Shown: positions 1 to 5,835 of the stretch, piece after piece
How positions within the stretch are numbered: position 1 is the first letter of the stretch
How the letters are laid out: the number at the start of each line of letters is the position of its first letter
Assembly (NCBI GenBank): GCA_002305965.1
Contig: DBRM01000046.1
Span: 21,942-30,731 of the forward strand
DNA length: 8,790 bases
DNA from: Syntrophomonas sp. UBA1368
Lineage (GTDB): Bacteria > Bacillota > Syntrophomonadia > Syntrophomonadales > Syntrophomonadaceae
Direction of reading: 5' to 3'
Translations under genes and position numbers: made by a program
Notes under the pieces: generated by a model
What the model was told of the DNA's origin: nothing
The model's database searches: none
The model's input: only the letters and a program-made list of their open reading frames with translations

Positions 1-519
1 GTCGCTGGTCCCCAATATATTTTGTACATGATGCCCCACTTCATGAGCGATCACATAGGCCATGGCAAAATCACCCGGAGCGTTATATTTGTTCTTCAGA
101 TCACTATAAAAGCTCAAATCAATATATACTTTCTCGTCACCCGGACAGTAAAACGGTCCGGTGGAAGAGCCGGCCTGTCCGCAGGCGGATTGTACGCTTT
201 CGGTAAACAGAACCAGTTTGGGATAGTTATAGGTAATGTTTTCCTTCGCCAATATTTGTGTCCAGACATCTTCGGTTTCAGCCAGAACTACGGATACGAA
301 TTCGGTCAATTCTGCTTCCTCTGCTGTCTCCACATAAGATGAAGAGTTATTTTGATTGTTTAGCTGCGAATTATTGATGACTTCTGAAGGATCTCCCCCC
401 AGTAATAAAACCAGCAGAACGATAACAATGGTACCGATTCCCCCTCCGGCGATCCCCGTCATCGACCGGCCCCGCCGGTCTTCAACATTCTGGCTGGTAC
501 GTCTGCCCTTCCACTTCAT
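1..519 (-). CDS. ypfJ: YpfJ-family neutral zinc metallopeptidase, C-terminus cut by window edge
   Basis: Predicted membrane-anchored zinc metallopeptidase of the YpfJ family (Pfam Zn_peptidase, PF04228); substrate unknown. The 173 residues present show a short basic N-terminus (MKWKGRRTSQ), a glycine-rich then hydrophobic membrane segment at about residues 21-41, an Asn/Ser-rich linker (49-61) and then the extracytoplasmic catalytic domain. That domain carries two cysteines in the family's usual region (SACGQA near 111-116 and FYCPGDE near 123-129), followed by the zinc motif HEVGH at 159-163. The frame is open through base 1. Family members are usually about 280-300 residues, so roughly 110 C-terminal residues, including the third metal ligand, lie outside. 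The ATG at 517-519 is preceded by a GGAGGGG-type ribosome binding site 5-7 nt away. It lies 61 nt downstream of the COG2509-like gene with no terminator between, so read-through from that unit is possible. Family call is firm; physiological role is not known. Confidence 0.93.
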   Translation of the reverse strand, partial: MKWKGRRTSQNVEDRRGRSMTGIAGGGIGTIVIVLLVLLLGGDPSEVINNSQLNNQNNSSSYVETAEEAELTEFVSVVLAETEDVWTQILAKENITYNYPKLVLFTESVQSACGQAGSSTGPFYCPGDEKVYIDLSFYSDLKNKYNAPGDFAMAYVIAHEVGHHVQNILGTSD

Positions 520-580
520 AGTTCTCCCCTCCTGCGATCTCAAGTGTTTTGTAAGTTATGTGCTTTGAAATGTATCTTAT

Positions 581-2221
581 TTATAAAACATAATTCTGCG
601 ATATACTACCCCGAGGCGGAGCAAATTGACGGATCACTTTTTCTGCTGCCTTGAGCCCATCTACCGCTGATGACATGATACCCCCGGCATAACCTGCGCC
701 CTCCCCCATGGGATATAATCCTCTGATGTTTGCCATTCCCATTTCATCCCGGTTGATTCTGACCGGTGAAGAACTCCTGGTTTCCACCCCGGTCATTACG
801 CTGTCCTCCATGGCAAATCCCCTGAGACGTTGGTCAAAATAAGGGATCGCTTCTTTCATTGTAGCAGTAATATAATCAGGCAGGCATTGTTGCAGGGGTG
901 CAAAGGTGATCCCCGGCTTATAAGTAGGCTTTACCTGGCCAGTGCCAGGACTTTCACGATTTTGCAGGAAGTCACCGGTGAGCTGAACCGGAGCCAGGTA
1001 ATTTTCTCCCCCCAGCTTAAAGGCCAGTCTTTCCCATTTACGTTGAAATTCTATTCCTGCCAGAGGGTGGCGGCTGGGAAAATCGTCCGGTGTTACCCCT
1101 ACCAATAAAGCGGAATTGGCATTTTCGCTATTACGGCTGAATTCACTCATACCATTGGTAACTACGCCGCCCGCTTCAGAGGCTGCCGCTACCACATACC
1201 CCCCGGGGCACATGCAAAATGTATATGCCGACCGTCCGCTGTGTGAATGATATGCCAATTTGTAATCCGCTGCACCCAGAGCGGTGTGACCGGCATAATT
1301 TCCGTATTGTGCCCGATCGATAACTGTCTGGGGATGCTCTATCCTGACCCCGATGGAAAATGCCTTGGGACTCATAGCAACACCCCGGCGGTGCAGCACT
1401 TCATAAGTATCCCGGGCGCTATGGCCGATAGCCAGTAACAGGATCTGGCAATCAAATTTTTCTTCATTATTAATCTCCACTGCTCTGATTTGATCATTTT
1501 CCAGGATAAAATCAGTTACTTTGGCTTTGAATCTTACTTCCCCTCCACAGGAAATGATCTGCTGCCGGATATTCTTAACTGTAGAGGCAAGCTTATCCGT
1601 ACCGATATGGGGTTTGCTTTTATATAAGATTTCCGGCGGTGCCCCGGCGTGGATAAATTCCTGCAGGACATAACGGCAGCGGGGATCATTGATCAAGGTA
1701 GTCAGCTTTCCGTCAGAAAAGGTTCCTGCTCCCCCTTCCCCAAACTGCACATTGCATTCCGTGTCAAGCCGGCCTGAATGCCAGAATTGACTGATCCGCT
1801 CAGTACGGCTGTCTACGTCTTCTCCCCTTTCCAGAATCACCGGCCGGTATCCGTTCCTGGCCAAAAACAATCCGGCGAACAAGCCGGCAGGGCCCATACC
1901 GACAATGACCGGACGGTTTTTCATTTTGCTGCTCCCGGTCTGGACCGGCTGGCAGGTTTCTTCAGGAGTGAACGTAACCCCTTTTAAGCTGCTTCTGTTA
2001 AATAGCTTGCTTTCATTTTTCAAACTCACATCTAGCGTGTAAACAAAAAATATGGCACTTTTTTTGCGCGCATCTATGGATTGCCTGTAAATGCTGTAAT
2101 TTTCAAGTTCCTGCTCTTTGATATTGAGCCGGGTTATAATTGCCTGCTTCAGGGCTTCCTTCTCCCGGCTGCCGCTGGCGGCTTTATCGATGTTGATTTT
2201 TATATCAGACAGTCTTAACAT
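581..2221 (-). CDS. COG2509-type FAD-dependent dehydrogenase of unknown substrate
   Basis: Predicted cytoplasmic FAD-dependent oxidoreductase, 546 aa, the usual length for the COG2509 'uncharacterized FAD-dependent dehydrogenase' group. Residues 1-95 form the small N-terminal alpha/beta region typical of this group (starts MLRLSDIKI). The dinucleotide-binding motif GMGPAG is at 108-113, with the acidic end of beta-2 at ILERGED (129-135). The group's signature GEGGAGTFSDGKLTT is at 161-175 and a CMCPGG motif is at 336-341. The C-terminal FAD-contact motif GLYPMGEGAGYAGGI is at 501-515. The ATG at 2219-2221 has a GGAGG ribosome binding site only 4 nt upstream. The start lies 18 nt after the stop of the HI0933-like gene, so the two flavoproteins are almost certainly co-transcribed. 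No activity is established for this family as far as I know. FAD binding is a safe prediction; the substrate is not predictable here. Confidence 0.93.
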   Translation of the reverse strand: MLRLSDIKINIDKAASGSREKEALKQAIITRLNIKEQELENYSIYRQSIDARKKSAIFFVYTLDVSLKNESKLFNRSSLKGVTFTPEETCQPVQTGSSKMKNRPVIVGMGPAGLFAGLFLARNGYRPVILERGEDVDSRTERISQFWHSGRLDTECNVQFGEGGAGTFSDGKLTTLINDPRCRYVLQEFIHAGAPPEILYKSKPHIGTDKLASTVKNIRQQIISCGGEVRFKAKVTDFILENDQIRAVEINNEEKFDCQILLLAIGHSARDTYEVLHRRGVAMSPKAFSIGVRIEHPQTVIDRAQYGNYAGHTALGAADYKLAYHSHSGRSAYTFCMCPGGYVVAAASEAGGVVTNGMSEFSRNSENANSALLVGVTPDDFPSRHPLAGIEFQRKWERLAFKLGGENYLAPVQLTGDFLQNRESPGTGQVKPTYKPGITFAPLQQCLPDYITATMKEAIPYFDQRLRGFAMEDSVMTGVETRSSSPVRINRDEMGMANIRGLYPMGEGAGYAGGIMSSAVDGLKAAEKVIRQFAPPRGSISQNYVL

Positions 2222-2239
2222 AGAACCTCCATCACACCT

Positions 2240-3472
2240 TTACAAAGCCGCACTTTGTCCGGCGACAAAACCTGATGACCAGGCCCATTGCAGGTTATAT
2301 CCCCCGCACTTTCCGTCAATATCGATCATCTCCCCGCAGAAGTAGAGTCCAGGTATCAGTCTTGATTCCATGGTATCAGGATCTATCTCGCTGATATCAA
2401 CTCCCCCGGCTGTTACTTGAGCACTGTTCCAGCCTTTGGTGCCCCGAATCTTAAATCTCCAGTCGGTTAAAATACGGGTCAGTTCATCGATTTCCCGGGC
2501 TTTCATATCAACCGCCCGGCGTTTTAACTTTTCAATACCTGCCTCCATCAACACCACCGGAATCAGCCGCTTATTGATCAAACCCACCAGGCTAAATTCA
2601 ATGGTTTTCGCACCGGCGTTTTGCAGACGCCTGGTCAATAGTCCTAGCAGTTCTTCTTTGCTCATGCTGTCCAGCATATTTATTTTCAAATATACTTCCT
2701 GCATATCTCTTAATAGTTCTGCGGCTTTCCGGCTGAGCTGCAGGATGGGGGGACCGGACACCCCATAATTGGCAAAAAGGATGTCACCCCGATCGATGGC
2801 GACGGATCGATTATTATGTATGATTTCAGCGGTACCGTTTATTTTGACCCCTTCAATGCGTTTAAAATTAGGTCCTTCCAGCATGATCTGCACCAGAGCC
2901 GGAAAAATGTCGGTGGTCCTGTGTCCCAACTGCTGTGCCAGGTCATATCCCCTGCCATCCGACCCGCTGGCAGGCATGGCCTTCCCTCCGGCAGCCAGGA
3001 TCACCCGGTCTGCTTTATAAACCTGCCCATTATCGATTTCGACCAGAAAACCTTCTTTTGACGGTTCAATGCTTTTAACCAAAGCTTCGCAAACCGTGTT
3101 CACACCTGATTCTTCAAGTTCATAACGCATCACATCCAGAACACTGGAAGCCTGTTCTGACATGGGGAAAACTTTGCCCTCCTCCTCGACTTTTGGCTCG
3201 ATCCCCAGTTTCTTAAAAAAAGCAAGGGCATCTTCAACGGTGAAATGGGTCAATGCATACCGGGCAAAACCAGGGTTTGCCCCATGATAGCAGGAGATGC
3301 CAATATTGATATTTGTATAATTACAACGTCCGTTACCGGTTGCCAGCAGCTTTTTGCCGACTCTGGCATTACGCTCCAGTATGGTGACTTGCGCACCCAA
3401 ACGGCGGGCGGTTATGGCGGCCATCATTCCCGATGCCCCGCCTCCGATTACGATTACCTGTTTTTTCGTCAT
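2240..3472 (-). CDS. HI0933/BaiN-family NAD(P)/FAD-dependent oxidoreductase
   Basis: Predicted soluble flavoprotein of the HI0933-like family (PF03486, also labelled BaiN or 'aminoacetone oxidase family'). At 410 aa it is full length. The FAD-binding glycine motif GGGASG is at 10-15, followed by ERNARVGKK (33-41) and the family signature TGNGRCN (45-51). The C-terminal family block GLYFCGEMIDIDGKC (375-389) is followed by GGYNLQWAWSSG. The ATG at 3470-3472 has an AGAGG ribosome binding site 4 nt upstream. The gene starts 39 nt after ogt ends, and the COG2509-like gene follows 18 nt downstream. BaiN in Clostridium scindens was described as acting on bile-acid intermediates, but the family is very widespread in bacteria that make no bile-acid products. 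I therefore assign only the family and not that reaction. Confidence 0.93.
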   Translation of the reverse strand: MTKKQVIVIGGGASGMMAAITARRLGAQVTILERNARVGKKLLATGNGRCNYTNINIGISCYHGANPGFARYALTHFTVEDALAFFKKLGIEPKVEEEGKVFPMSEQASSVLDVMRYELEESGVNTVCEALVKSIEPSKEGFLVEIDNGQVYKADRVILAAGGKAMPASGSDGRGYDLAQQLGHRTTDIFPALVQIMLEGPNFKRIEGVKINGTAEIIHNNRSVAIDRGDILFANYGVSGPPILQLSRKAAELLRDMQEVYLKINMLDSMSKEELLGLLTRRLQNAGAKTIEFSLVGLINKRLIPVVLMEAGIEKLKRRAVDMKAREIDELTRILTDWRFKIRGTKGWNSAQVTAGGVDISEIDPDTMESRLIPGLYFCGEMIDIDGKCGGYNLQWAWSSGFVAGQSAAL

Positions 3473-3511
3473 AAAACCTCTTTCTTAACGCTAATGAAAA
3501 GATTGGTTCTC

Positions 3512-3994
3512 TTAACTGTGAGTCTTTTCCAATTCCAATAATCGAGCTTTAACATCCAGTCCCCCGCCATATCCTACCAAAGTGCCGTTTTTACCAATGA
3601 CCCGATGGCATGGAATAACGATAGCTATGGGGTTGCGGTTATTCGCCATACCCACTGCCCGACAGGCTTTTATATTCCCGATCTGTTCCGCAATTTGCTG
3701 ATAACTTCTGGTTTCGCCATAAGGGATTCCTTGCAGCGCCTGCCATACTTGTTGTTGAAATCTTGTACCTTCTGCCATAAGCGGCAAATCAAAAATCTTA
3801 CGTCTGCCTGCCAGGTATTCATTGATTTGGGCAGCGGCGCTTTTAATCAGCTGGCTCTCATTGATCCGGCAATTTACAGGCGCCTTTTCCCCGTGTAAAA
3901 CTACATCAGTGATTGTATCCCCGTTATCAGCAATACCGATTCTTCCAATTAGCGTTTGGTAATAATAGATATTTTTTATGTTAATCAAATTCAT
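3512..3994 (-). CDS. ogt: Methylated-DNA--protein-cysteine S-methyltransferase (Ogt/MGMT)
   Basis: Suicide repair protein that moves the alkyl group from O6-alkylguanine (and O4-alkylthymine) in DNA to its own cysteine. It is 160 aa, the normal size for stand-alone Ogt. The N-terminal ribonuclease-like domain spans about 1-75. The C-terminal DNA-binding methyltransferase domain begins near TRFQQQVWQALQGIPYGET (77-95), continues through the recognition-helix region RAVGMANNRNP (112-122), and ends with the active site PCHRV (C129, with H130 and R131) and the GYGGG loop at 141-145. All expected catalytic residues are present. The ATG at 3992-3994 is preceded by an AAGGG-type ribosome binding site about 8 nt away. 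It follows uvsE after a 98-nt spacer with no visible terminator and precedes the flavoprotein pair, so it probably belongs to a repair-led transcript. No Ada regulatory domain is present, so any alkylation-responsive control would have to come from elsewhere. Confidence 0.97.
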   Translation of the reverse strand: MNLINIKNIYYYQTLIGRIGIADNGDTITDVVLHGEKAPVNCRINESQLIKSAAAQINEYLAGRRKIFDLPLMAEGTRFQQQVWQALQGIPYGETRSYQQIAEQIGNIKACRAVGMANNRNPIAIVIPCHRVIGKNGTLVGYGGGLDVKARLLELEKTHS

Positions 3995-4092
3995 GCTGTT
4001 TCCCTTCTTCCGGCAATCCAGCGATAGAAAGCAGCTGCCAAAACTTTTGCCCTTTCTTCTTCTGATTATCTATGATCGATCCCTGCTTTTAT

Positions 4093-5349
4093 TTAAAATA
4101 CAAAATAATAAGAATCAAGTAAACAATCCTGCTGGTATTTTGTCGCTAATCTATGCAGAAAAGTCTTCAGTCTTCGCAGTTCCAGCTCTCCCTGCTGATA
4201 TTTCTCCATCAGTTCAAGAAACTTGTCTTTTTCCTTTGTCAGGGCAACATCTTTGAAGTATCCCCAAACATGCTGCGCGGCATTAACAGCATTGCCTTTT
4301 TCGATGGGTGTACGCAGTGCCTTATCCAAATGATCATAAAACCCGATCGCCGGATATTGCTTTTTATTCTTGAGCAACTTTGTGATCGCCCGATATTCAG
4401 CCTGGCTCCGTTCCAAAACTGTATATATATACTTGCTCCATTCCGATTCCAGCCTGGTAATATTCTGGTCTTCAGTCGTGCAGTTGATGCATTTGATGGC
4501 CGACAGGTTTTTATCTTTCACTTCCAGCATGATATCAGTGTCTGACCCTGATAATTTTTCATAAAATTGCATAAATCCATCGATATTAATGGTACTGGAA
4601 TGTGATCCGGGCTGGCGGCAAGGGTCCTGTTGGGAATAATGGATCTTCTGAGGGCCGTCCTGCTGGCCCCATGTTTTCCGGCAATCATCGATCCATTCCC
4701 TTTCATGGTTGCTTGACCCGGCAGAATTGATCTGATCATGCAGATTATCATAGACGACCGGTGCATTTATAATCTGGCTGATTTCCAGAACATCTGCAAT
4801 GTTATATGATCGATCGTCATTTTCAATGACCAGCCGTTTTTTTATCTTTTCGTCCAGTTGTCCATAATGGGAAATAAACCTGCGGGCAGATGAACTCTTA
4901 TCCTTATAGACCCCGCCGATATGCAGCACGATCTTGTGTTTTTCATCCAGTCCCAGACTGTCTAGTATCCGATCATGGTATTCCAGGTCAGCAACGGCCC
5001 GTTTTGCCACCTCCACATCCGGTGAGTTAAGCACTGTGTATTGCCCCGGATGCATCGATACTCTCATTTTGCTTTTTTGTATTTTCTGTCCAATAATAGC
5101 AAACTGCCGGGAAAAATCTTCGTACCACGGCAGTCTATTCACCGGACTGGAACCGAAAGGAATCAAATCAGAACTAATGCGAAATAGGTAAATTTGATTG
5201 GCGATATTATAATCGATGATCTTATCCAGTGTTTTTAGATTATGCGCGATCAATTCCCTGAGCTTTTCAGCACTGGCATTTTTAAGTATACAACTTTTAA
5301 ACTCGGTATCCGGTACTCCTGCCGTCAGGCAGGCATAACCGATCCTCAT
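4093..5349 (-). CDS. uvsE: UV DNA damage endonuclease UvsE fused to a C-terminal DUF1722 (YbgA-like) domain
   Basis: Metal-dependent TIM-barrel endonuclease that nicks DNA 5' to UV photoproducts and other lesions (alternative excision repair), 418 aa. The UvsE domain spans about 1-285. Likely metal/active-site residues by alignment to known UvsE motifs: H100 and Y104 (SMHPGQYTVLNS), H125, H143 (VLHIGGVYKDK), E176 (LVIENDD), D201 and H204 (VVYDNLHD), K235 and H237 (KIHYSQ), and E276 (IMLEVKDK). Minimal UvsE proteins are about 300-330 aa. The extra residues, about 300-418, resemble DUF1722/YbgA: W304-Y307, S315-Y319, then RTPIEKGNAVNAAQHVWGYF (346-365) and a helical tail. I chose ATG 5347-5349 because a GGAGG site lies 5 nt upstream and MRIGYACL is the family N-terminus. 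An in-frame TTG at 5392-5394 would add 15 residues, but the predicted transcript begins at or inside it. The gene heads a probable unit with ogt. Catalytic call is firm; the role of the fused domain is unknown. Confidence 0.93.
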   Translation of the reverse strand: MRIGYACLTAGVPDTEFKSCILKNASAEKLRELIAHNLKTLDKIIDYNIANQIYLFRISSDLIPFGSSPVNRLPWYEDFSRQFAIIGQKIQKSKMRVSMHPGQYTVLNSPDVEVAKRAVADLEYHDRILDSLGLDEKHKIVLHIGGVYKDKSSSARRFISHYGQLDEKIKKRLVIENDDRSYNIADVLEISQIINAPVVYDNLHDQINSAGSSNHEREWIDDCRKTWGQQDGPQKIHYSQQDPCRQPGSHSSTINIDGFMQFYEKLSGSDTDIMLEVKDKNLSAIKCINCTTEDQNITRLESEWSKYIYTVLERSQAEYRAITKLLKNKKQYPAIGFYDHLDKALRTPIEKGNAVNAAQHVWGYFKDVALTKEKDKFLELMEKYQQGELELRRLKTFLHRLATKYQQDCLLDSYYFVF

Positions 5350-5367
5350 AATAACCTCCGGTGATCC

Positions 5368-5412
5368 CAATTGCTGATATATTGTTATATACAAGAATTA
5401 TACCAGCAATTG
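5368..5412. repeat. Perfect 9-bp inverted repeat over the uvsE promoter, candidate operator
   Basis: The arms are CAATTGCTG at 5368-5376 and CAGCAATTG at 5404-5412, perfect reverse complements with 27 nt between them (36 bp centre to centre). Each arm also contains the hexameric palindrome CAATTG. The upstream arm overlaps the TG of the extended -10 element, and the downstream arm lies between the predicted transcription start and the uvsE ribosome binding site. This placement would suit a repressor that binds both arms. If transcription instead begins further upstream, the arms could pair in the leader RNA. I do not recognise the motif, and it does not match a Bacillota LexA box. Confidence 0.5.
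5397..5405 (-). promoter_or_regulatory. Extended -10 promoter for uvsE
   Basis: Read on the minus strand, TGGTATAAT occupies 5405-5397: a perfect TATAAT at 5402-5397 preceded by the TG of an extended -10 element. The hexamer 17 nt further upstream (TATTAT) is a poor -35, which fits an extended -10 promoter. The expected start is near 5390, leaving a leader of about 40 nt before the chosen uvsE ATG. It lies just after the terminator at 5480-5511, so it is the natural start of the uvsE-ogt unit. Confidence 0.55.
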
Positions 5413-5479
5413 CATCTACATAATATTGTATAAAATTTCTTGGTGAATATAGGTAATACTTGATTTCAGGCTAAGAGAT

Positions 5480-5511
5480 AAAAAGCGGGGTCAGATTTTT
5501 ACCTGCCCCGC
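5480..5511 (-). terminator. Rho-independent terminator after the zinc-ribbon gene
   Basis: On the minus strand, GCGGGG-CAG pairs with CTG-CCCCGC (one bulged A) around an 8-nt loop and is followed directly by TTTTTA. Stem arms are 5503-5511 and 5485-5494, and the T tract is 5484-5480. It is GC-rich, has a U-run only on the minus strand, and begins 19 nt after the stop of the 51-aa gene. It separates that gene from uvsE. Confidence 0.88.
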
Positions 5512-5530
5512 CAGCGGTAGAAACATTTTA

Positions 5531-5686
5531 TCAACTGGGATCTTCATCTGCTTCCGGTATCGAATCATTAAACTGCCCTTGTGAATCGTAACTGCCGCAA
5601 TTTAGACATATCCACTGCTCACCGTTGTAATCAAAGTCTGTTATTTCGCCGCACTCAATACAAAAGTCCACAACTTTTACTGCCAT
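5531..5686 (-). CDS. Small (51 aa) zinc-ribbon protein, function unknown
   Basis: A short gene encoding 51 residues beginning MAVKVVDFCIECGEITDF. Two CxxC knuckles are visible, C9-x2-C12 and C27-x2-C30 (WICLNCGSYD), 14 residues apart, as in a rubredoxin-like or zinc-ribbon fold. The tail after residue 35 is acidic (EADEDPS at the end). The case for a real gene is strong. An AGGAGG ribosome binding site at 5695-5700 lies exactly 8 nt before the ATG (5684-5686), a candidate promoter lies upstream, and an intrinsic terminator begins 19 nt after the TGA. It therefore looks like a single-gene transcript. Possible roles include binding nucleic acid or a protein partner, or metal handling; nothing in the sequence decides between them. 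It lies between patB and uvsE without clear functional ties to either. Confidence 0.85.
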   Translation of the reverse strand: MAVKVVDFCIECGEITDFDYNGEQWICLNCGSYDSQGQFNDSIPEADEDPS

Positions 5687-5709
5687 GGCTGCTTCCTCCT
5701 TTTATTCTG

Positions 5710-5733
5710 CAAAGCTGCTTTGAAATTACAAAG
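5710..5733. repeat. Overlapping small palindromes in the zinc-ribbon gene leader
   Basis: CAAAGC-T-GCTTTG (5710-5722) is a perfect 6-bp dyad around one base. Its right half also pairs with CAAAG at 5729-5733 (CTTTG, six bases, CAAAG; 5718-5733). The two structures share 5718-5722 and so cannot form together. They lie 10 nt upstream of the AGGAGG site. The stems are short, so this may be only a protein-binding palindrome or chance in AT-rich DNA. Confidence 0.3.
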
Positions 5734-5758
5734 TACGATCTTATAAGAGCTTGATTTG

Positions 5759-5787
5759 ATTCTATTTATAGTATATCACGATTCCAA
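5759..5787 (-). promoter_or_regulatory. Candidate sigma-A promoter for the zinc-ribbon gene
   Basis: On the minus strand TTGGAA (5787-5782) and TAGAAT (5764-5759) are separated by 17 nt, giving four or five consensus matches in each hexamer. The predicted start near 5752 leaves a leader of about 65 nt before the ATG. The region is AT-rich and other -10-like hexamers (for example TATACT within the spacer) are possible, so the exact element is uncertain. Confidence 0.4.
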
Positions 5788-5835
5788 TTACCTGATTAAT
5801 CTTTCCCGGGTTTGAGATCATTAACTTCCATCGTT

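Noticed and set aside
4518..4766. 82-codon open frame on the minus strand inside uvsE
   Set aside because: It lies in another frame over the conserved catalytic region of uvsE, has no family resemblance and is a shadow of that gene.
5350..5394. Longer UvsE start at TTG 5392-5394 (adds 15 residues)
   Set aside because: No ribosome binding site precedes it, it lies at or before the start site predicted from the -10 at 5397-5402, and the family N-terminus MRIGYACL begins at the ATG at 5349 behind a good GGAGG.
5790..5835. Possible terminator after patB (CCCGGG and GATTAATC palindromes)
   Set aside because: The palindromes are short, separate, and not followed by a T run on the minus strand.
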